In this document: positions 22,119 through 34,096 of the stretch, piece by piece
How the letters are laid out: each line of letters starts with the position of its first letter
How positions within the stretch are numbered: the first letter of the stretch is position 1
Assembly (NCBI GenBank): GCA_029204225.1
Contig: CM055100.1
Location: 22,438,248-22,502,247, forward strand
Origin: Diphasiastrum complanatum
Lineage: Eukaryota; Streptophyta; Lycopodiopsida; Lycopodiales; Lycopodiaceae
Direction: 5' to 3'
DNA: 64,000 bases
The notes under the pieces: model-generated
Databases searched by the model: none
The model's input: only the letters and a program-made list of their open reading frames with translations
Told to the model about the DNA's origin: nothing
Program-made: the position numbers and the translations under genes

Positions 22119-23600
22119 TCAGTTCAGCATGCTGAAGAACTTCTGATGCTTGATCCTGGGAAGCGCTTTGGTGAAGATGTCTGCGACCATTTCTATTGTG
22201 GTGTAGTATTGAATGATCACTTGTCCTGAGAAAACTTTCTCCCGAATGAAATGATATTGGATTTCTATGTGCTTGGATTTTCCATGAAATTTGGGATTCA
22301 GTGATAGTGAAATACAGCTCAAATTGTCACACACTACAGTGGTAGCATTGAACTGAGTGTGATGTAAGTCGTGAAGTAACAACCTGATCCATACAGCTTC
22401 TTTTAAAGCTTGACATGTTGTGATGTACTCTGCCTCAGTCGAAGAAAGCGCAACTGATTTTTGCTTTTGTGAGTTCCACAAAATTGGTCCCCATACCAGA
22501 TAGAAACAGAATCCAGAGGTAGATTTTCTGGTAGAGACTGTTCCTCCCCAATCTGAGTCGGAGTAGCCTCACAGGACGAGTGGGTCGATAGCATTTTCAT
22601 CATAACACAAAATGTGATCTAAACTTTCCTGAATATATCTCATCACTCTCTTTAATGCTTTCCAATGAGAGATCTTAGGATTAGACATGAATTGACTTAA
22701 CGTGCTAATAGTGTATGCTAAATCTGGTCTAGTACACAGCATTGCATACATCAAAGATCCTATTAGTACATGATAAGGGTACTTTGCTATGTCGATTACT
22801 TCACGATCAGAATCAGCACTAGTAGGTTTAGTCAATACTATACTTGGATCCATCGGAGTATCAATTGGTTTGCAATAAGGCATATGAAACTTTTTTAAAT
22901 GCCTTTTCGATATGTCTGCTGGCTAAGATAGATCTTCTTCTAAAGCATATTTCTAGTAATGTGAATTCTTAGCAAAGAATGGACAGCTCCTAAATCAGTC
23001 ATGTCAAATTCCTTTGACAGATCACTCTTAGTAGTGTGCAGAAGAGAAGTGTCATTAGACAAAATAAATGCATCATCTACGTAAAGAGCTATGTGAACTG
23101 AATTGGTGCCTATATGCTTTGAATAAATATTACAGTCAGCTGAATTGTTTGCAAATCCCAATTGAATGAGATAAGAGTTGATTCTATTGAACCATGCTCT
23201 TGCGGCCTGTTTCAGACCGTAGATTGCTTTGTGCAGCTTGCACACTTTGTGCTCTTGGCCTTTGACTTTGAATCCTTTCAGTTGAAAAGTACACAGCTCC
23301 TCTGCAACATTGCTATTGAGGAATGTCGTCTTGACATCCATTTGGTGCATTTTGAGATCTTTTACGGCTGCTAACGCAATCGGAGTCCTGATTGACTGCA
23401 TCTTCACAACATGACTAAAAAATTCTTGATAATCCACTCCTTGGACTTGAGTGAATCCTTTAGCCACCAGCCGTGCTTTCCATTTAGCAATGGAACCATC
23501 ATACTTGATCTTCTTCTTGAAGATCCAGTTGTTGTCGATAACTCTCTTGTGAGTGGGAAAGTCGACCAGTGTCTAGGTCTGGTTCGTCAAAATGAGTTGT
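22119..23600 (-). pseudogene. Copia-Z reverse transcriptase and RNase H
   Basis: RT begins near 23551 (NNWIFKKKIKYDGSIAKWKA) and continues WKARLVAKGFTQVQGVDYQE, MDVKTTFLNSNV, LHKAIYGLKQAARAWFNRI and the catalytic box LYVDDAFIL (~23070). A frameshift lies near 22930. A second frame has MPYCKPIDTPMDPS and LIGSLMYAMLCTRPDLAYTI, then an in-frame TGA at about 22571, then GYSDSDWGGTVSTRKSTSGF. RNase H (22481-22119) keeps ALSSTEAEYITTCQ, VVCDNLSCISLSLNPKFHGK and DIFTKALPR. Gag, protease and integrase are missing: at about 23600 the element is cut by an LTR fragment of the LARD family. One shift and one stop make it non-functional, though the RT catalytic box is preserved. Confidence 0.85.
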
Positions 23601-25499
23601 ACTCACTTTCCATAGCTCAACCATGTAGACGGACCATTTGGTCCAGGAACTGGTTGTCTCCATATCTGTCGCGGCTTGTGGTTCTGAGTGTTCCTTGCAT
23701 GAACGTGAATGGGTTTAGCTCAACATGTCGGCTGAGTTGGATGCTTGGGTGGAAGTTACCTGTTTATGGCTATCCAGTCTGGCGTGGCGCCAGGTTGGCT
23801 TCCAGAGCTCATGACGAAGCTTTGAGTTGGTTATTCGTGGTGAGTCTTAGTACTCGTGCTTTGTCTGGTTTGCATGATTGCTTGTGATACAAGGAGCTGA
23901 TGGCTCGAGAAGGAACCTTTCTTTTGAAGGCTGATACCATCAAACAAAGAGGACTACAGAATCTGTGGGGCGGATTTGCAATTCAAGTACTCGCACGTGA
24001 ACGGCAACAAAACGACTCAATGTTTGCAAAGGATGGATGGCTAGTCTGTTTCTTGGGTTAGTTTCATTTGCGACAACACCCACCAGACGCAAGCAGGAAG
24101 TCAAAAGTTGGAAAGGGCAATTTCATGGGAGATCTTCTATGGAGCAGTTGGTCTTCATTTTGGGACGGCCACCTTCGGAATTGAAACTCACTGAGCATGG
24201 GTGATATCTAGTATCAGTTGGGTTTTTTTCCTCAAAGGGGAAAGACTAGGATCCTCTTCAGAGATTGGCCATAATCCCAGGGAAACGCTTTTTGTCCGAA
24301 GAACTCTACTCTAAGTCCGATCAGCTGATTTTATAAGTGGAGGGGAACTATCACACACACCTCTCTCTTGGGGCAAATTTTGAATGAAAGTTGATCAAAA
24401 CGGGGGGCAAATTCAAGGTGACCTAGCCATACTCACACGAGGAGACTGGCGAACTTTGGACCTAATAAGTTTTTGTTGTGGAAAGGAAAGCTTGTTATAG
24501 GCTTTCTCTGGACCAGCAATGATGAGGAAACATATGAGTACGCTGGCTTGTGTTACGTGTAAGGCAGCTGATCAATGAAGGAACTGTGGAAGTTGAGTCT
24601 TGCATGAGAGACTTGGTATTTCGAACGGACGCTAAGAGACAATTCGTGTTGGGATCGGACTAGTGCAAACTCTGGGTGCATGTGTCTGATTCAAAGAGAG
24701 CTACTTGAAGCCAAGCTCGATGTACACTTCTTGTTTTGATTGTGAGGCAACTGACCAGTGATGGAATTGTGAAAGTCAAGTTTTGCGCGACAGACATGGT
24801 GCTTCAAACAAACGCGAAGAGATAGTTCATATGCGGATCAAACTGGTGCGACCCTTTGGCTTTCCACGAGGTCAATGGTTACATTTGGGCTGATTCAAAG
24901 AGCTACTTCAAGCTAAGTGAGAGGTGCATTGCGGAGTACTCAATCTTTGCCTACCTTAAAGAGCCAAGATGGAAAAGTATCAAGATCAGTCTGGGACAAG
25001 GAGAGAAATCAAGATGCAGAAGCAACAAGGCACAGAATGGACCATAAAGTGGGCAATCAAATGATAAATCCTTTGGCTCAGGGAGCCTTGATACCTGTGC
25101 GGAATTGATTAAATCTGGAGCTCAGGGAGCTCAACACAGTGTGCATCAAGGACAAATCAGGAGCTCAAAGGAGTTCCAAAGTCGAAAGTCAGAAGCAACA
25201 GGGACGAACATTTCAAAGAAAGGCCTCTGTCACCAGTTAATAAGGTTCTTGGGTTTTACGAAAGCGATATAAAATCTACGCTTTTTCCAGACAAAGAGAT
25301 ATTTTAAGTTATGTAAATTTTCAGTACAAAGAGCTGAGCCTTCGACTTGTGGTGTGTCAGCTTCAATGTTAATAAAAAGTGGCCAGTAAATTGAGTACTG
25401 TGCCAAGTAGCTTAAATGTACAATTATTTTAATTGGGAGACACCTTTACTTTAATCTGACATCTGATGAGGACATCAGATTTTATAAAGGTGGGGTGGA

Positions 25500-26682
25500 T
25501 GTTGTAAAGCTACCTTTGCAAACTTTACTTCCGGCGCCACCAGCGTCAGCATTGTCCCCGACGCCAGTAGTGCCCCTGCTGCTCCCGGTGCCACTATGAC
25601 CAGAATCCAGCCGGTGCCAAGTTCCTATGGCTGAAAATCTTTGATCGGCTTCGTCCAGAGAGCTCAGATCGATGTGCAATCACCTCACACGATCTAGGCA
25701 TGATTAAAGGAAGCCTGGGGATCAGTAAAATCTAGAGAGAGAAAATGACTTTCTAGAAAGAGAAAATCCTAGAGAGAGAAAAATGTGCTTTACCAGTCTA
25801 GGTAGAGTGCTTGGTATGAGGGGGGGTGCGTGTTGCGACTCAGGGCGAGCTCCAACCAAGTCTTAGCCTCCCTTCCTGAAATGTTGTCATGGCTCTCGCC
25901 TTGGCATGCTAGCGCCCCAGAGACGGGTCGGTCACACACTTGAAATGTAACCTTCTCATATTTATCAATAAAGTGGGATTTTTCTCAAACTGACTCTGAT
26001 TGCCTTCTGGGTTTCAGTGTTCGGTAAAAGCGCCAGTTGTAAGGCCGCTTCAAAATTTTTAAGTTGGCACATAGCTGAGGGTCGTTTCCCGGGACGCCAG
26101 CGGCATGTCGTCGGGACCATTCGGTCCGTGGCGCCAGCGGTATGCTGTCGGGACCATTTGGTCCAGGAACTGGTTGTCTCCATATCTATTGCGACTTGTG
26201 GTTCTGAGTGTTCCTTGCATGAATGTGAATGGGTTAAGCTCTTGGGGAACGGGCTCTAACCTGACGGCTGAGTTGGATGGCTTGCTTGGGTGGAATTTAC
26301 CTGTTTATGGCTGTCCAGTATGGCGTGGCGCCAGGTTGGCTTCCAGTGCTTGTGACGAAGCTTTCAGTTGGTTAAGTCTGGTGTAAGTCAAACTGCTTGC
26401 TTGGAATGGATGTTACTCGTTTGTAACGAAGCTTCGAGTTGGTTAAGTTTGATGTATGTCGGACGGCTTGCTTGGAGGGAAGTCACCCACATCGGGACCC
26501 CCGATCTGGCATGGCGCCAGGTTGGATCTCAATGTTGGTTTTCGGAACTTCAAGTTGGTTAAGTCTGATCGTTGTTGGCGAGTTGGCTGCTTGTATGTCA
26601 AGTGGGTTTGGATGGCAAGAGTTGAAGGCTGGGAAGCTAAGTCGTGGTTCCCGGCTCCCTTTGGGATGCCTGCGCTATAGTC
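25500..26682 (+). repeat. LARD-1 3' LTR
   Basis: Starts TGTTGTAAAGCTACC. Contains GC-rich gcgcc blocks, short 'ctagagagagaaaa' repeats (25733-25785) and the long block shared with every other LARD LTR. It ends at GCGCTAT, where the expected GCGCTACA is replaced by the internal part of a second LTR. Confidence 0.75.
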
Positions 26683-27423
26683 ACGCACTTGAAATGTAAC
26701 CTTCTCAGATTTATCAATAAAGTGGGATTTTCCTCAAACTGACTCTGCCTTCTGGGTTTCAATGTTCGGTAAAAGCGACAGTTGTAAGGCCGCTTCAAAC
26801 TTTTTAATTTGGCACATAGTTGAGGGTCGTATCCCGGGACGCCAGTGGTATGCCGTCGGGACCATTCGGTCCGTGGCGCCAGCGGTATGCTGTCGGGACC
26901 ATTTGGTCCAGGAACTGGTTGTCTCCATATCTGTCGCGGCTTGTGGTTTTGAGTGTTCCTTGCATGAACGTGAATGGGTTAAGCTCTTGGGGAACGAGCT
27001 CTAACCTGTCGGCTGAGTTGGATGGCTTGCTTGGGTGGATGTTACCTGTTTATGGCTGTCCAGTCTGGCGTGGCGCCAGGTTGGCTTCCAACGCTCGTGA
27101 TGAAGCTTTCAGTTGGTTAAGTCTGATGTAAGTCAGACCGCTTGCTTGGAATGGATGTTACTCGTTTGTAACGAAGCTTCGAGTTGGTTAAGTTTGATGT
27201 ATGTCGGGTGGCTGGCGCGGAGGGAAGTCACCCACATTGGGACCCCCGATCTGGCATGGCGCCAGGTTGGATCTCAATTTTGGTTTCGGAACTTCAAGTT
27301 GGTTAAGTCTGATCTTTGTTGGCGAGTTGGCTGCTTGTATGTCAAGTGGGTTTGGATGGCAAGAGTTGAAGGCTGGGAAGCTAAGTCGTGGTTCCCGACT
27401 CCCTTTGGGATGCATGCGCTACA
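26683..27423 (+). repeat. Tandem partial LARD LTR
   Basis: Repeats the last ~740 bp of the preceding LTR (from gtcacgcacttgaaatgtaacc) and ends in the proper terminus GCGCTACA at 27423. Tandem partial LTRs of this kind suggest slippage or unequal recombination. Confidence 0.75.
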
Positions 27424-28122
27424 CTTGCTCCTTTTCAATCAAACAAACAAACTTAGTTTGCTCTAACGTTTCTTTGTATTTTGTGAAAATTTCTTAATCT
27501 ATGGCTAATTATTCGTGAAAAAATGTAAATGTTGAAGCATTTTGTAAATAAGTTTGCTAAGGCCACCTATTCTTTGCACATCCCAGATATATACATAGTG
27601 TAATGGCAAGAGCAAGGATATCCTTTCCTTGCAATTAGGAGGCAATACACCATCTTCATTTCACATTGTAAGCAACCTCCTTAGTCCTCTCCGTCGTCCT
27701 AGGTAAGGCTCTCGTCACAATTAGTCACACTTGCATTTCATTGGTTTAATTTGAATTGGGTTTTTTGGATTGGCTTATTTGCAACTATCAAGTGGAGTTA
27801 TAGAGCAATGGGCCAAAACCCTAGCAAAGGGCCCTGCCAGCTCGTGTGTAACGTGGAGCGCCGAGGGAGCTCAAGTCTGATGTGAAGCCATGAAAATCTC
27901 TGGTCTCACCTTGGAGCCAATCACATGCCTGCAGTTCAAATTAGGGACTTGCGACATGTTTTAAACACACCCATAAGCCTTAAAAAGTGCAATAACTGAA
28001 ATGAGGTTTCCCACGCATACACGAGAAGTAAAGAGCTTAGAGCATGGTGAATGGTGCATCATCCATTTTGCATGGTTGCATTATAATTTAGAAGCTATGA
28101 TGCGTGCCGGCCGAGGACAGAG
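27424..28122. other. Non-coding flank to the right of LARD-1
   Basis: No coding or known repeat seen. It becomes the repeat unit R at 28123. Confidence 0.45.
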
Positions 28123-28693
28123 GCTATCTTTTGTAAGTAAGATTCATGATACTTGTCCCTGGTCCGGTTAAAAAAATCATTAGTTTGCATTAAATGAAGA
28201 ATACAGAATTTATGTACAATCATGCTACTTTTTGCGTAGTTGCTAAATCCTACTTTCTTTGGTTTCATTTCGCCTGTGTGTGACTGCACTGTAGAATGTC
28301 GTTCGAATTCCGCACTGCCTGCACTTCTGGAAAATTGAAATGTACGTCAGCGTATTTTGATCCGTAGTCATGAATCATGATGATTTTCACGTCCTCGCTG
28401 CCCAGCGAGCCTCAATTTTGAAGGTTGAAAAAGTATGACCTAACTCGAGAGTTGCATTTGGACTGGCGTCTTTGCCTTACGAATACCCTGCAATTATTGA
28501 AGCTATTCTGTTTTCTGAGGACTATTCGAGTCTTAGACTATTCCTCAAATGAGCGTTTATATGCCTATATATAAAATCGTCAATTTTTTTATCATAGCAG
28601 TTCTTTTTTGTAAAACATTTTAAGTTACTACTATCGATGTGAGCCCACACTTTGCGGGCGGGCAGGGCAGAGTTTTGGGCGGGTGGGCAAAGG
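28123..28693. repeat. Repeat R, copy 1
   Basis: From gctatcttttgtaagtaagattcatg to gcgggtgggcaaagg. It is duplicated at 33346-33782, where a ~120-base internal stretch (about 28500-28622) is missing. In copy 1 the sequence is interrupted by Gypsy-1; copy 2 shows the uninterrupted continuation (gggcaaaggggaggg). Confidence 0.75.
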
Positions 28694-29322
28694 TTTTGCG
28701 CCGGCACCTCAAAGGGCGCTGGGACTTGAGCGGTTTCCCCAACACGCGCTTAAGTCTAACATTCATCCATCATGCACTTACGTAAAAGCCAACTCAGAAA
28801 CGTAACAAGCTTAACCATTCAGACTTAAGAAAACTGGAATCCCAACCAACCCGAAAGCCAACTCAGAATCCGTCCCCAAAAGGTAACCAAAGACAAAGAC
28901 AAGCCACACATGAAACCCAAGGCATAGTGGTCGCCAAACTGACCAATTGGCATAGCGGCAAGCCCCATGTCGATGACAGGGACCCTTAGGCGCCAGCGAC
29001 GCAAAAAGGTTGTAGTAAGGGTCCTTCCACTTGGACCAGTCCCGGAGGCGAAACCGAAATGGTAATCATCCCCAAGGATCAACTTTATTAGATTTGGAAG
29101 AGGTTACATTCATACATAGACTGACCGGTCTCGGGGCCACCAACACGTGCTGGGCATTGTGCCTGGCTCGTGCTGGTAGTTGGAGCTGAGACCTGGCGAC
29201 TGGATTCCTGGCGCTGGTTGAGCTGCCCAAGTTTCTGTCTGCCGGACTCCCCCTATAGTTCTGCTGTGATTCGGCGCACCCCCTCTGTTCTGAAACATAG
29301 TGCTTTCTGGTAAAGCACGCTT
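28694..29322 (-). repeat. Gypsy-1 partial 3' LTR
   Basis: Matches the Gypsy-2 LTR from its TGTTGCGCC end (here TTTTGCGCC) to the point equivalent to 34722, where pol sequence begins (cttggcaccgtggtag). Confidence 0.8.
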
Positions 29323-31724
29323 CCTTGGCACCGTGGTAGTTGAACAATAAAATCCATGCTCACCGAATCCCATGGGTATGCTGGTACCGGTAATGGTTGG
29401 AGTAGTCCAGCCGGAGCTAGCGGTTCCACCTTCACTTGTTGACATGTCGGGCATGTTTGCACATAGGATTCAACGTCTGCCCACATACTTGGCCAATAGA
29501 ACCCTCTTTTGAGAAGTTCATACATGCGATTCACCCCTGGATGCCCAGCGGCTAGTACGTCATGATGTTCTCGCAAGACTTTCTTCCTCAGGTTGATGTT
29601 GTCTGGGACATATACTCTGCGTTGTTTATAAACAACCATTTGATCTTTCCAAGTGAAATGTTTATGAGGCTTTCCCAGCTGGAATTCGATCATTAAGTCC
29701 TTCGCCAACGCATCTACACCATAATTCTCCCTGATTTCTTGGAGTAGGCCAGTCACCTGAGTTGTCACTGTTGCCATCAAGTGTTCCTGTATACTTAGTG
29801 CGTCCGCCACCACATTGTTCTTTCCCACCGTGTGTAAAATGTCTATATTGAATTTTGAGAGAAAGTTTTGCCATCGCATTTGCTTTGGCGTGAGCATACC
29901 TTGGGATGAGAAGTACTTGAGTGATACATTATCAGTGAACGCCTTAAAGAGTTTTCCTGCCACATAATGTCTCCAATGCTCCACTGCTTGAACTACTGCG
30001 ACCATTTCTTTTTCATGAGTTGGCCATCGTCGCAATACATCACTCAATTTCTTTGAAAAATATGCAACAGGTTTTCCGTCTTGCATCAGCACGGCCCCAA
30101 TAGCAAAGTTCGACGCATCTGTGTGTATTTCAAAAGGTTTGCTAAAGTCCGGTAAGGCAAGGATGGGTTCTTGAGTGATCCGTCGTTTTAGTTCTTGGAA
30201 CGCTGCTTCACATTCCGGTGTCCATGTCATCTTCAGATGAGTCTTGGTCTGCTCCAACAGTGGTGCCACAATTTTGCTAAATGCCTCAATGAATCTCCTG
30301 TAAAAGTTACATAAGCCCACAAAGGATTTGATGCCATGAACAGTTTTAGGTACTAGCCAATCCAAGATAGCCTTGATCTTCTTAGGATCCATTCGAATCC
30401 GTCCGTGGCCTATAACATGTCCAAGGAAGTCAACTTCCTCCACCACAAACTCACATTTCTCTCTTTTCGCGAACAAGCAGTTCCTCCTCAGTGGTTGGAG
30501 AACTATCCTTAAATGTTGAATGTGATCTTTAAGGTTCCGGCTAAATACTAATATGTCATCAATGTACACAATGACAAATTCATCCAGGCAGTCTTGAAAT
30601 ATATTGTTCATCAACGTGCAAAAAGTGGCTGGTGCGTTTGTTAGACCGAATGGCATCACTAGGAACTCGTGACTTCCGTATCGCGTTCGAAACGTCATTT
30701 TGTGCTCATCACCTTTAGCTATTCGAATTTGATGATATCCAGATCTGAGATCTATTCGGCTAAAGTATTTGGCATGTTTGAGTTGGTCGAATAGGTCATC
30801 AATTCTAGGCATGGGGTACTTGTTCTTGATGGTACTCTTGTTAAGCATGCGATAATCCACACACATTCGAAGAGTTTTGTCCGCCTTTTCCACGAACAAC
30901 ACTGGGGCTCCAAAAGGTGAAGCGTTAGGTCTAATAAAACCTTTGTCTATCACTTCACCAAGTTGTCGTTTCAGTTCCGCCAACTCTTCTTGTGACATTC
31001 TGTAGGGTGCTCGTGAAGTTGGCTCTATTCCTGGTACCAACTCAATTTTATGGTCCACTGGTCTTCGAGGAGGTAGCTTAGCTGGGAGTTCCTCCGGGAA
31101 CACATCGCTAAATTCTTCTAACAGATCTGCCACTTCTTTTGGCAAGTTTTCTTGTCGCACGCTTTCCCCTTCTGGGACTTCTCGACAGATGCAAAGAAAG
31201 CACTTTGACCTTTTCCCTTTCGCCATTCTTTTCATCACTAATGCTGCAACCAGATTTTGTTCAATATCGGTATCCTTAGCATTTCCTCCGGGCAGGGCTT
31301 TTGTCACGCAGATTTGTCCCTTATAATCCAAGAGGACCAAGTTTGAGCTCCTACCCAAAACTGCGATACAGCGTTCATTTAACCAAGGGAGGCCCAAAAT
31401 CACATCAAAGACATCCATCTCTAAAATCACAAAGCTAAGTTTAGCCTTCCATCTTCCAATCTGCACCGGGATGTTCAATGTCGCTTTGTCTGCATCTAGT
31501 GCTCCCTTCGCTGTTTCTACCTTGAGAGTAGATGTAACATTCCTGGTCGGCAAGCTGAATTGTTCCACTACGCTCCTTGAGATATAGTTATGTGAAGCTC
31601 CGGAGTCGATCATGAAATCTGACTTCCTCCCCGCGATCTTTCCTGATAAGAATAACAATCTTGAACTAATCTTGGGGGTTGCCCCATGGAAGTTCCTTTC
31701 CATACTTGTGCGTCGTCCACTCAT
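29253..31724 (-). pseudogene. Gypsy-1 pol, truncated in integrase and read through into the LTR (823 codons)
   Basis: It starts [14 protein letters not shown]. Protease DSGASHNY is near residue 40, RT has [10 protein letters not shown] and [11 protein letters not shown] (~388), RNase H has [12 protein letters not shown] (~535), and the integrase zinc domain is HHDVL...CPTCQQVK (~720-762). After IVQLPRCQG the frame crosses the deletion and ends in 20-odd LTR-encoded residues. It differs from Gypsy-2 by few residues, e.g. ALSIQE for ALSRQE. Protease, RT and RNase H look intact; integration function is lost. No gag precedes it. Confidence 0.85.
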
Positions 31725-32438
31725 AAATGTAAGCTCCTCTCACAACTCCCAACTAGATCAGATCACCTGGATCAAAACAAGTAGTCAGGGATAATTCAGG
31801 TCCAGGCAAGCACACCACAAACGAACATACCAACCAAAGCTAAACAGAGGATCCCTCTCAAGTCACATTCCCCTTGAGACCGGACGTAGGATCTTTGCCT
31901 AGCCGCGCCCACACAAATCTATCACAGAATTAGCCCACGGGAAAACATCCATCCAACCATCCGTGCTTTCACCATTAAGCAGCACATTGCCTCAGTCACG
32001 CCCAACCACTTTTTGGTCGATAGCCCTTATAGCTAAACGATCGGCAGCTATCCCGCACTGGCAGCTAACCACCCGTGCTTTACACCCGAATTCGAGCAGC
32101 ATCTCTGTATCAATGGTTAACCCGTACAGTTCGAATATGTCGCCCCGCACCCCACAAGGTACAGACCATGCTTTCACCTACCTAGGCAGCACTTTGCCTC
32201 ATCCGTCCTACGTGCAGACAGCGCCAGGCCCGAACCGCGAGAACTGACCGTGCTTACACCTCAACAACAGCACTTTGACTCATCAAGTCCCCCGTTCTGC
32301 AGACCACCCCGACCTTGGACGCACCCGTGCTTGCATTGTGGGCAGCACCTTGCGCAACGGTTGTCCTGACAAATCCCAAAACGTGGCCATCCATGTGAGA
32401 CTTGCGTAGCTGACCGGCTAGTCGGCTCTGATACCACA
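31725..32438 (-). other. Gypsy-1 leader without gag
   Basis: About 700 bp between primer site and pol start, nearly identical to 38739-39453 and partly shared with 43440-43990. It contains serial 'ccgtgctttacac' and 'gcagcac.ttg' motifs. No gag or CCHC knuckle in any frame. Confidence 0.7.
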
Positions 32439-33345
32439 TGTTGCGCCGGCGTCTCAAAGGGCGCTGGGACTTGAGCGGTTTCCCCAACACGTGCTTAAAT
32501 CTAACATTCATCCATCATGCACTTACGTAAAAGCCAACTCAGAAACGTAACAAGCTTAACCATTCAGACTTAAGAAAACTGGAATCCCAACCAACCCGAA
32601 AGCCAACTCAGAATCCGTCCCCAAAAGGTAACCAAAGACAAAGACAAGCCACACATGAAACCCAAGGCATAGTGGTCGCCAAACTGACCAATTGGCATAG
32701 CGGCAAGCCCCATGTCGATGGCAGGGACCCTTAGGCGCCAGTGACGCAAAAAGGTTGTAGTAAGGGTCCTTCCACTTGGACCAGTCCCGGAGGCGAAACC
32801 GAAATGATAATCATCCCCAATGATCAACTTTATTAGATTTGAAAGAGGTTACATTCATACATAGACTGACCGGTCTCGGGGCCACCAACACGTGCTGGGC
32901 ATTGTGCCTGGCTCGTGCTGGTAGTTGGAGCTGAGACCTGGCGACTGGATTCCTGGCGCTGGTTGAGCTGCCCAAGTTTCTGTCTGTCGGACTCCCCCTA
33001 TAGTTCTGCTGTGATTCGGCGCACCCCCTCTGTTATGAAACATAGTGCTTTCTGGTAAAGCATGCTTTTTGGGACTTAGTTTTTATTTTGCTGATTAAGC
33101 CTGGCAAGCCTAGCAGAATCAGTCTGGCTCCGGGACATGGGTCCCGGGAGCCGTTCCGGTGGCAGAATCAACTTGCTTCCTGACTAGGCCATGACTCGAG
33201 CTCCAGAGCTAGCTCATGACTTGTAACTACTTGACTGGCTCACCACAGGTCGGAGGCTCAGTCCTTGACGTTCTAACTTGCTCTGGGACCTTAGGGAGTG
33301 TCACCCCTTAGAGTCTTACAGGGCACGTTGGGTGCACCTGAGTTA
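32439..33345 (-). repeat. Gypsy-1 5' LTR, 3'-most bases lost
   Basis: Starts (plus coordinates) TGTTGCGCCGGCGTC and matches the Gypsy-2 LTRs until GTGCACCTGAGT, then changes to repeat R at 33346. Confidence 0.85.
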
Positions 33346-33782
33346 GCTATCTTTTGTAAGTAAGATTCATGATACTTGTCCCTGGTCCGGTTAGTTTGCA
33401 TTAAATGAAGAATACAGAATTTATGTAAAATCATGCTACTTTTCGTGTAGTTGCTAAATCCTACTTTCTTTGGTTTCATTTCGCCTGTGTGTGACTGCAC
33501 TGTAGAATGTCGTTCGAATTCCGCACTGCCTGCACTTCTGGAAAATTGAAATGTACGTCAGCGTATTTTGATCCGTAGTCATGAATCATGATGATTTTCA
33601 CGTCCTCGCTGCCCAGCGAGCCTCAATTTTGAAGGTTGAAAAAGTATGACCTAACTCGAGAGTTGCATTTGGACTGGCGTCTTTGCCTTACGAATACCTT
33701 GCAATTTTTCAAGTTACTACTATCGATGTGAGCCCACACTTTGCGGGCGGGCAGGGCAAAGTTTTGGGCGGGTGGGCAAAGG
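33346..33782. repeat. Repeat R, copy 2
   Basis: Second copy of 28123-28693, abutting the broken Gypsy-1 LTR. It shares the end GGGTGGGCAAAGG but lacks ~120 bases. Confidence 0.75.
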
Positions 33783-34040
33783 GGAGGGTTAAAAATTTGA
33801 AAAATGGGGAATTTTTTTTTGGGCAGGGACAGGCTGCCCGCGGTGCAGCGCAACCGTTGCCCAAAAAACATGAAAGAAAATTTCAAAAAAAGGGTCCCGG
33901 GCAGTGCTCAAGTTGCCTGTCACAACGTGAGCATGCTGCCCAGGAACACTAATATTTTAATAAATACTAGTACGCCTTGCCCGCCTGTGGCGGGCGACAA
34001 ATTCAAAATGTAAGGGCGGGCAGCTAGCAACCCGCCCGCC
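33783..34040. other. Non-coding GC-rich host flank of the LARD-2 insertion
   Basis: Contains imperfect gcccgcc/gggcggg blocks and poly-T and poly-A runs. Its last five bases CCGCC (34036-34040) are the LARD-2 target duplication. Confidence 0.6.
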
Positions 34041-34096
34041 TGTTGTAAAGCTATCTTCATAAGCTTTACTTCCGACGCCACTGGCGCCAGCAGAGC
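34041..34096 (+). repeat. LARD-2 5' LTR, first piece
   Basis: Matches the start of the LARD-2 3' LTR at 44913 (tgttgtaaagctatcttcataagctttac, then gccactggcgccagc). Its last five bases AGAGC are the Gypsy-2 target duplication. Confidence 0.8.

Larger units (their letters stand above)
23612..27423 (+). mobile_element. LARD-1: non-autonomous Gypsy-related element, plus orientation, 5' truncated
   Basis: It consists of a 5' LTR fragment (23612-23840), non-coding interior (23841-25499), polypurine tract AAAGGTGGGGTGGA (25486-25499), a 3' LTR (25500-26682) and a partial second LTR in tandem (26683-27423). The interior is the reverse complement of 41884-43400. There is no pol or gag motif. The longest frames (about 63 codons, e.g. 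24856-25047) recur in other copies but only through shared descent. The 5' LTR is fused to the interior with loss of the rest of the LTR, primer site and leader. Confidence 0.7.
28694..33345 (-). mobile_element. Gypsy-1: chromovirus copy with internal deletion and damaged LTR ends
   Basis: The 5' LTR (32439-33345) lacks its last bases TTTACAACA. The primer site TGGTATCAGAGCC lies on the minus strand at 32436-32424. Then come a leader (31725-32423), truncated pol (29253-31724) and a partial 3' LTR (28694-29322). About 1.6 kb is deleted at 29320-29323: pol, in mid-integrase, is joined to the inside of the 3' LTR, removing integrase core, chromodomain, polypurine tract and LTR start. It belongs to the same family as Gypsy-2. 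Confidence 0.85.

Noticed and set aside
23411-23887. 158-codon plus-strand frame over the Copia-Z/LARD junction
   Set aside because: Antisense to Copia RT in its first half and LTR in its second; chance frame.
24856-25047. 63-codon frame recurring in LARD interiors (42339-42530, 47821-48012)
   Set aside because: Copies are almost identical in DNA. The frame is short, lacks a domain, and other frames in the same interval are equally open.
26017-27497. Many overlapping 60-130-codon frames on both strands in the LARD LTRs
   Set aside because: They follow from GC-rich, stop-poor LTR sequence; mirrored frames appear on both strands and none has family resemblance.
28825-29082. An 85-codon open frame present in all four Gypsy LTR copies (also 32570, 34228, 39585)
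   Set aside because: The LTRs are nearly identical by recent descent, so shared openness is expected. No protein features; it lies in U3/R sequence.
33783-34040. A CpG-island promoter in the GC-rich strip
   Set aside because: Contains long A and T runs and no adjacent gene; more simply the flank of the LARD-2 insertion.
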